DNA from: Candidatus Iainarchaeum sp.
GTDB taxonomy: Archaea; Iainarchaeota; Iainarchaeia; Iainarchaeales; DTGL01
DNA: 7,730 nucleotides
Direction of reading: 5' to 3'
Assembly (NCBI GenBank): GCA_021161055.1
Contig: JAGHBI010000108.1
Span: 1-7,730, forward strand
Position 1 is the first letter of the stretch. Each line of letters begins with the position of its first letter. The notes under the pieces were generated by a model. The model was not told where the DNA came from and searched no databases. It worked only from the letters and a program-made list of their open reading frames with translations. Below, piece by piece: positions 7,004 to 7,730 of this stretch. The position numbers and the translations under genes are program-made.

Positions 7004-7730
7004 ATGTGTGGAATAATAGGTGTGATTTGTAAGAATAGCAATGCAGGCAAAATCGCTTACGAAGGGCTGAAAAGGTTAGATTATAGAGGCTACGATAGCT
7101 GGGGGCTTGCTGTAAAGAATGATAGCTTACTAATTTACAAACGCACAGGAAAGATCACCGCGCTGCCTAGAAAGATGTTTTATGGCTCCTGCGCAATAGG
7201 ACACACTCGCTGGGCAACTCACGGCAAAATCTCAGTAAGGAATGCTCACCCGCATGTATCGCAGAACGAAAAGATTGCGGTAGTGCATAATGGCATCATC
7301 GAGAACTTTCAGGAACTAAGAGAGTTCTTGGCAAAGAAAGGCTTTTCCTTCTCAACAGAAACCGATACTGAAGTAATACCTATGCTGATAGAGCTTTATC
7401 TAAGCAAAAACCTTTGCTTTAGAGAGGCTGTTAGGAAAGCGTTGTTGCATCTGAAAGGCAGCTACGCCATCATAGCAATGTCTGAGCTTCATAGCTCTCT
7501 GATTGGTGCAAGAAAGGGTTCGCCGCTTGTTGCAGGTTTTGCCAATGGCAATTTTTTGCTTGCAAGCGATATGCAGGCAATAGCTCCCTATGCAACAAAA
7601 GCGATGTTCCTGGAGGACTCTGAGCTTATTGAAATTAATACCAGAGCAAAGGTTTACGATATTGAAACAGGTAAGCAGATAAAGAAGCCCATTAAGAAGA
7701 TTGATTTAAAGCTTCATTCGGCTGATAAGC
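7004..7730 (+). CDS. glmS: Glutamine-fructose-6-phosphate aminotransferase (isomerizing), 3' end outside the window
   Basis: The frame is open from ATG 7004 to the right edge (242 codons). It encodes the N-terminal glutaminase domain of GlmS, which makes glucosamine-6-phosphate from fructose-6-phosphate and glutamine, the entry to UDP-GlcNAc and surface glycans. MCGIIGV begins with the class II amidotransferase nucleophile Cys2, exposed when Met1 is removed. RGYDSWGLAV (28-37), GHTRWATHG (66-74), NAHPH (80-84), VVHNGIIEN (93-101) and TETDTEVI (118-125) are the GlmS glutamine-site motifs; R69, H82, N96, G97 and D121 fit the known binding and oxyanion residues. RGYDS with HNGIIEN separates it from PurF and AsnB. 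The two sugar-isomerase (SIS) domains expected after about residue 240 are outside the window, so their state cannot be judged. The start is fixed because the N-terminal cysteine must follow Met. It is transcribed divergently from the winged-helix gene; no Shine-Dalgarno is evident. Confidence 0.95.
   Translation, partial: MCGIIGVICKNSNAGKIAYEGLKRLDYRGYDSWGLAVKNDSLLIYKRTGKITALPRKMFYGSCAIGHTRWATHGKISVRNAHPHVSQNEKIAVVHNGIIENFQELREFLAKKGFSFSTETDTEVIPMLIELYLSKNLCFREAVRKALLHLKGSYAIIAMSELHSSLIGARKGSPLVAGFANGNFLLASDMQAIAPYATKAMFLEDSELIEINTRAKVYDIETGKQIKKPIKKIDLKLHSADK

Noticed and set aside
6936..7016. A 26-codon open frame (ATG 6936 to TAA 7014) overlapping the glmS start in another frame, as a possible upstream regulatory peptide.
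   Set aside because: There is no Shine-Dalgarno, no recognisable peptide, and the nearest promoter candidates for glmS lie downstream of its ATG.

Overview
The window looks archaeal. The lines of evidence are a Lon-family (S16) protease fused to a membrane anchor of the kind known from archaeal surface proteases, an SMC-type ATPase of the archaeal zinc-hook class, an archaeal-style winged-helix regulator, AT-rich BRE/TATA-like promoters instead of bacterial -35/-10 boxes, and few Shine-Dalgarno sequences. The phylum cannot be fixed from this sequence; a euryarchaeal or DPANN-type genome is compatible. Five protein genes fill almost all of the window. I see no tRNA, rRNA, CRISPR or mobile element.

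Layout: (1) 1-2027, plus strand: the C-terminal part of a membrane-anchored S16 protease, running in from the left edge. (2) 2036-4996, minus strand: an SMC-superfamily ATPase of 986 residues. Its end meets the protease gene tail to tail with 8 bases between the stops. (3) 5012-5803, minus strand: a six-helix membrane protein of unknown function, 15 bases upstream of the SMC gene. (4) 5863-6828, minus strand: a winged-helix DNA-binding protein with a large conserved C-terminal domain that ends in an EF-hand-like loop. (5) 6829-7003: an AT-rich divergent promoter region with a phased inverted repeat. (6) 7004-7730, plus strand: the start of glmS (glutamine-fructose-6-phosphate aminotransferase), cut by the right edge.

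The three minus-strand genes (regulator, membrane protein, SMC-like ATPase) are closely spaced in one direction and may be one transcription unit, possibly with a second promoter in the 59-base gap before the membrane protein. The most notable gene is the SMC-like ATPase. Both halves of its head are clearly SMC, but the middle of its coiled coil carries a Rad50-type CPVC zinc hook and no SMC hinge domain. This is the architecture of the archaeal SMC-related proteins (coalescin/Sph-like) and not of condensin SMC. No kleisin (ScpA) or ScpB gene is visible beside it.

The regulator probably controls its own promoter, and perhaps glmS, through the phased ACTATT repeats next to its start. This is inference from position and symmetry only.
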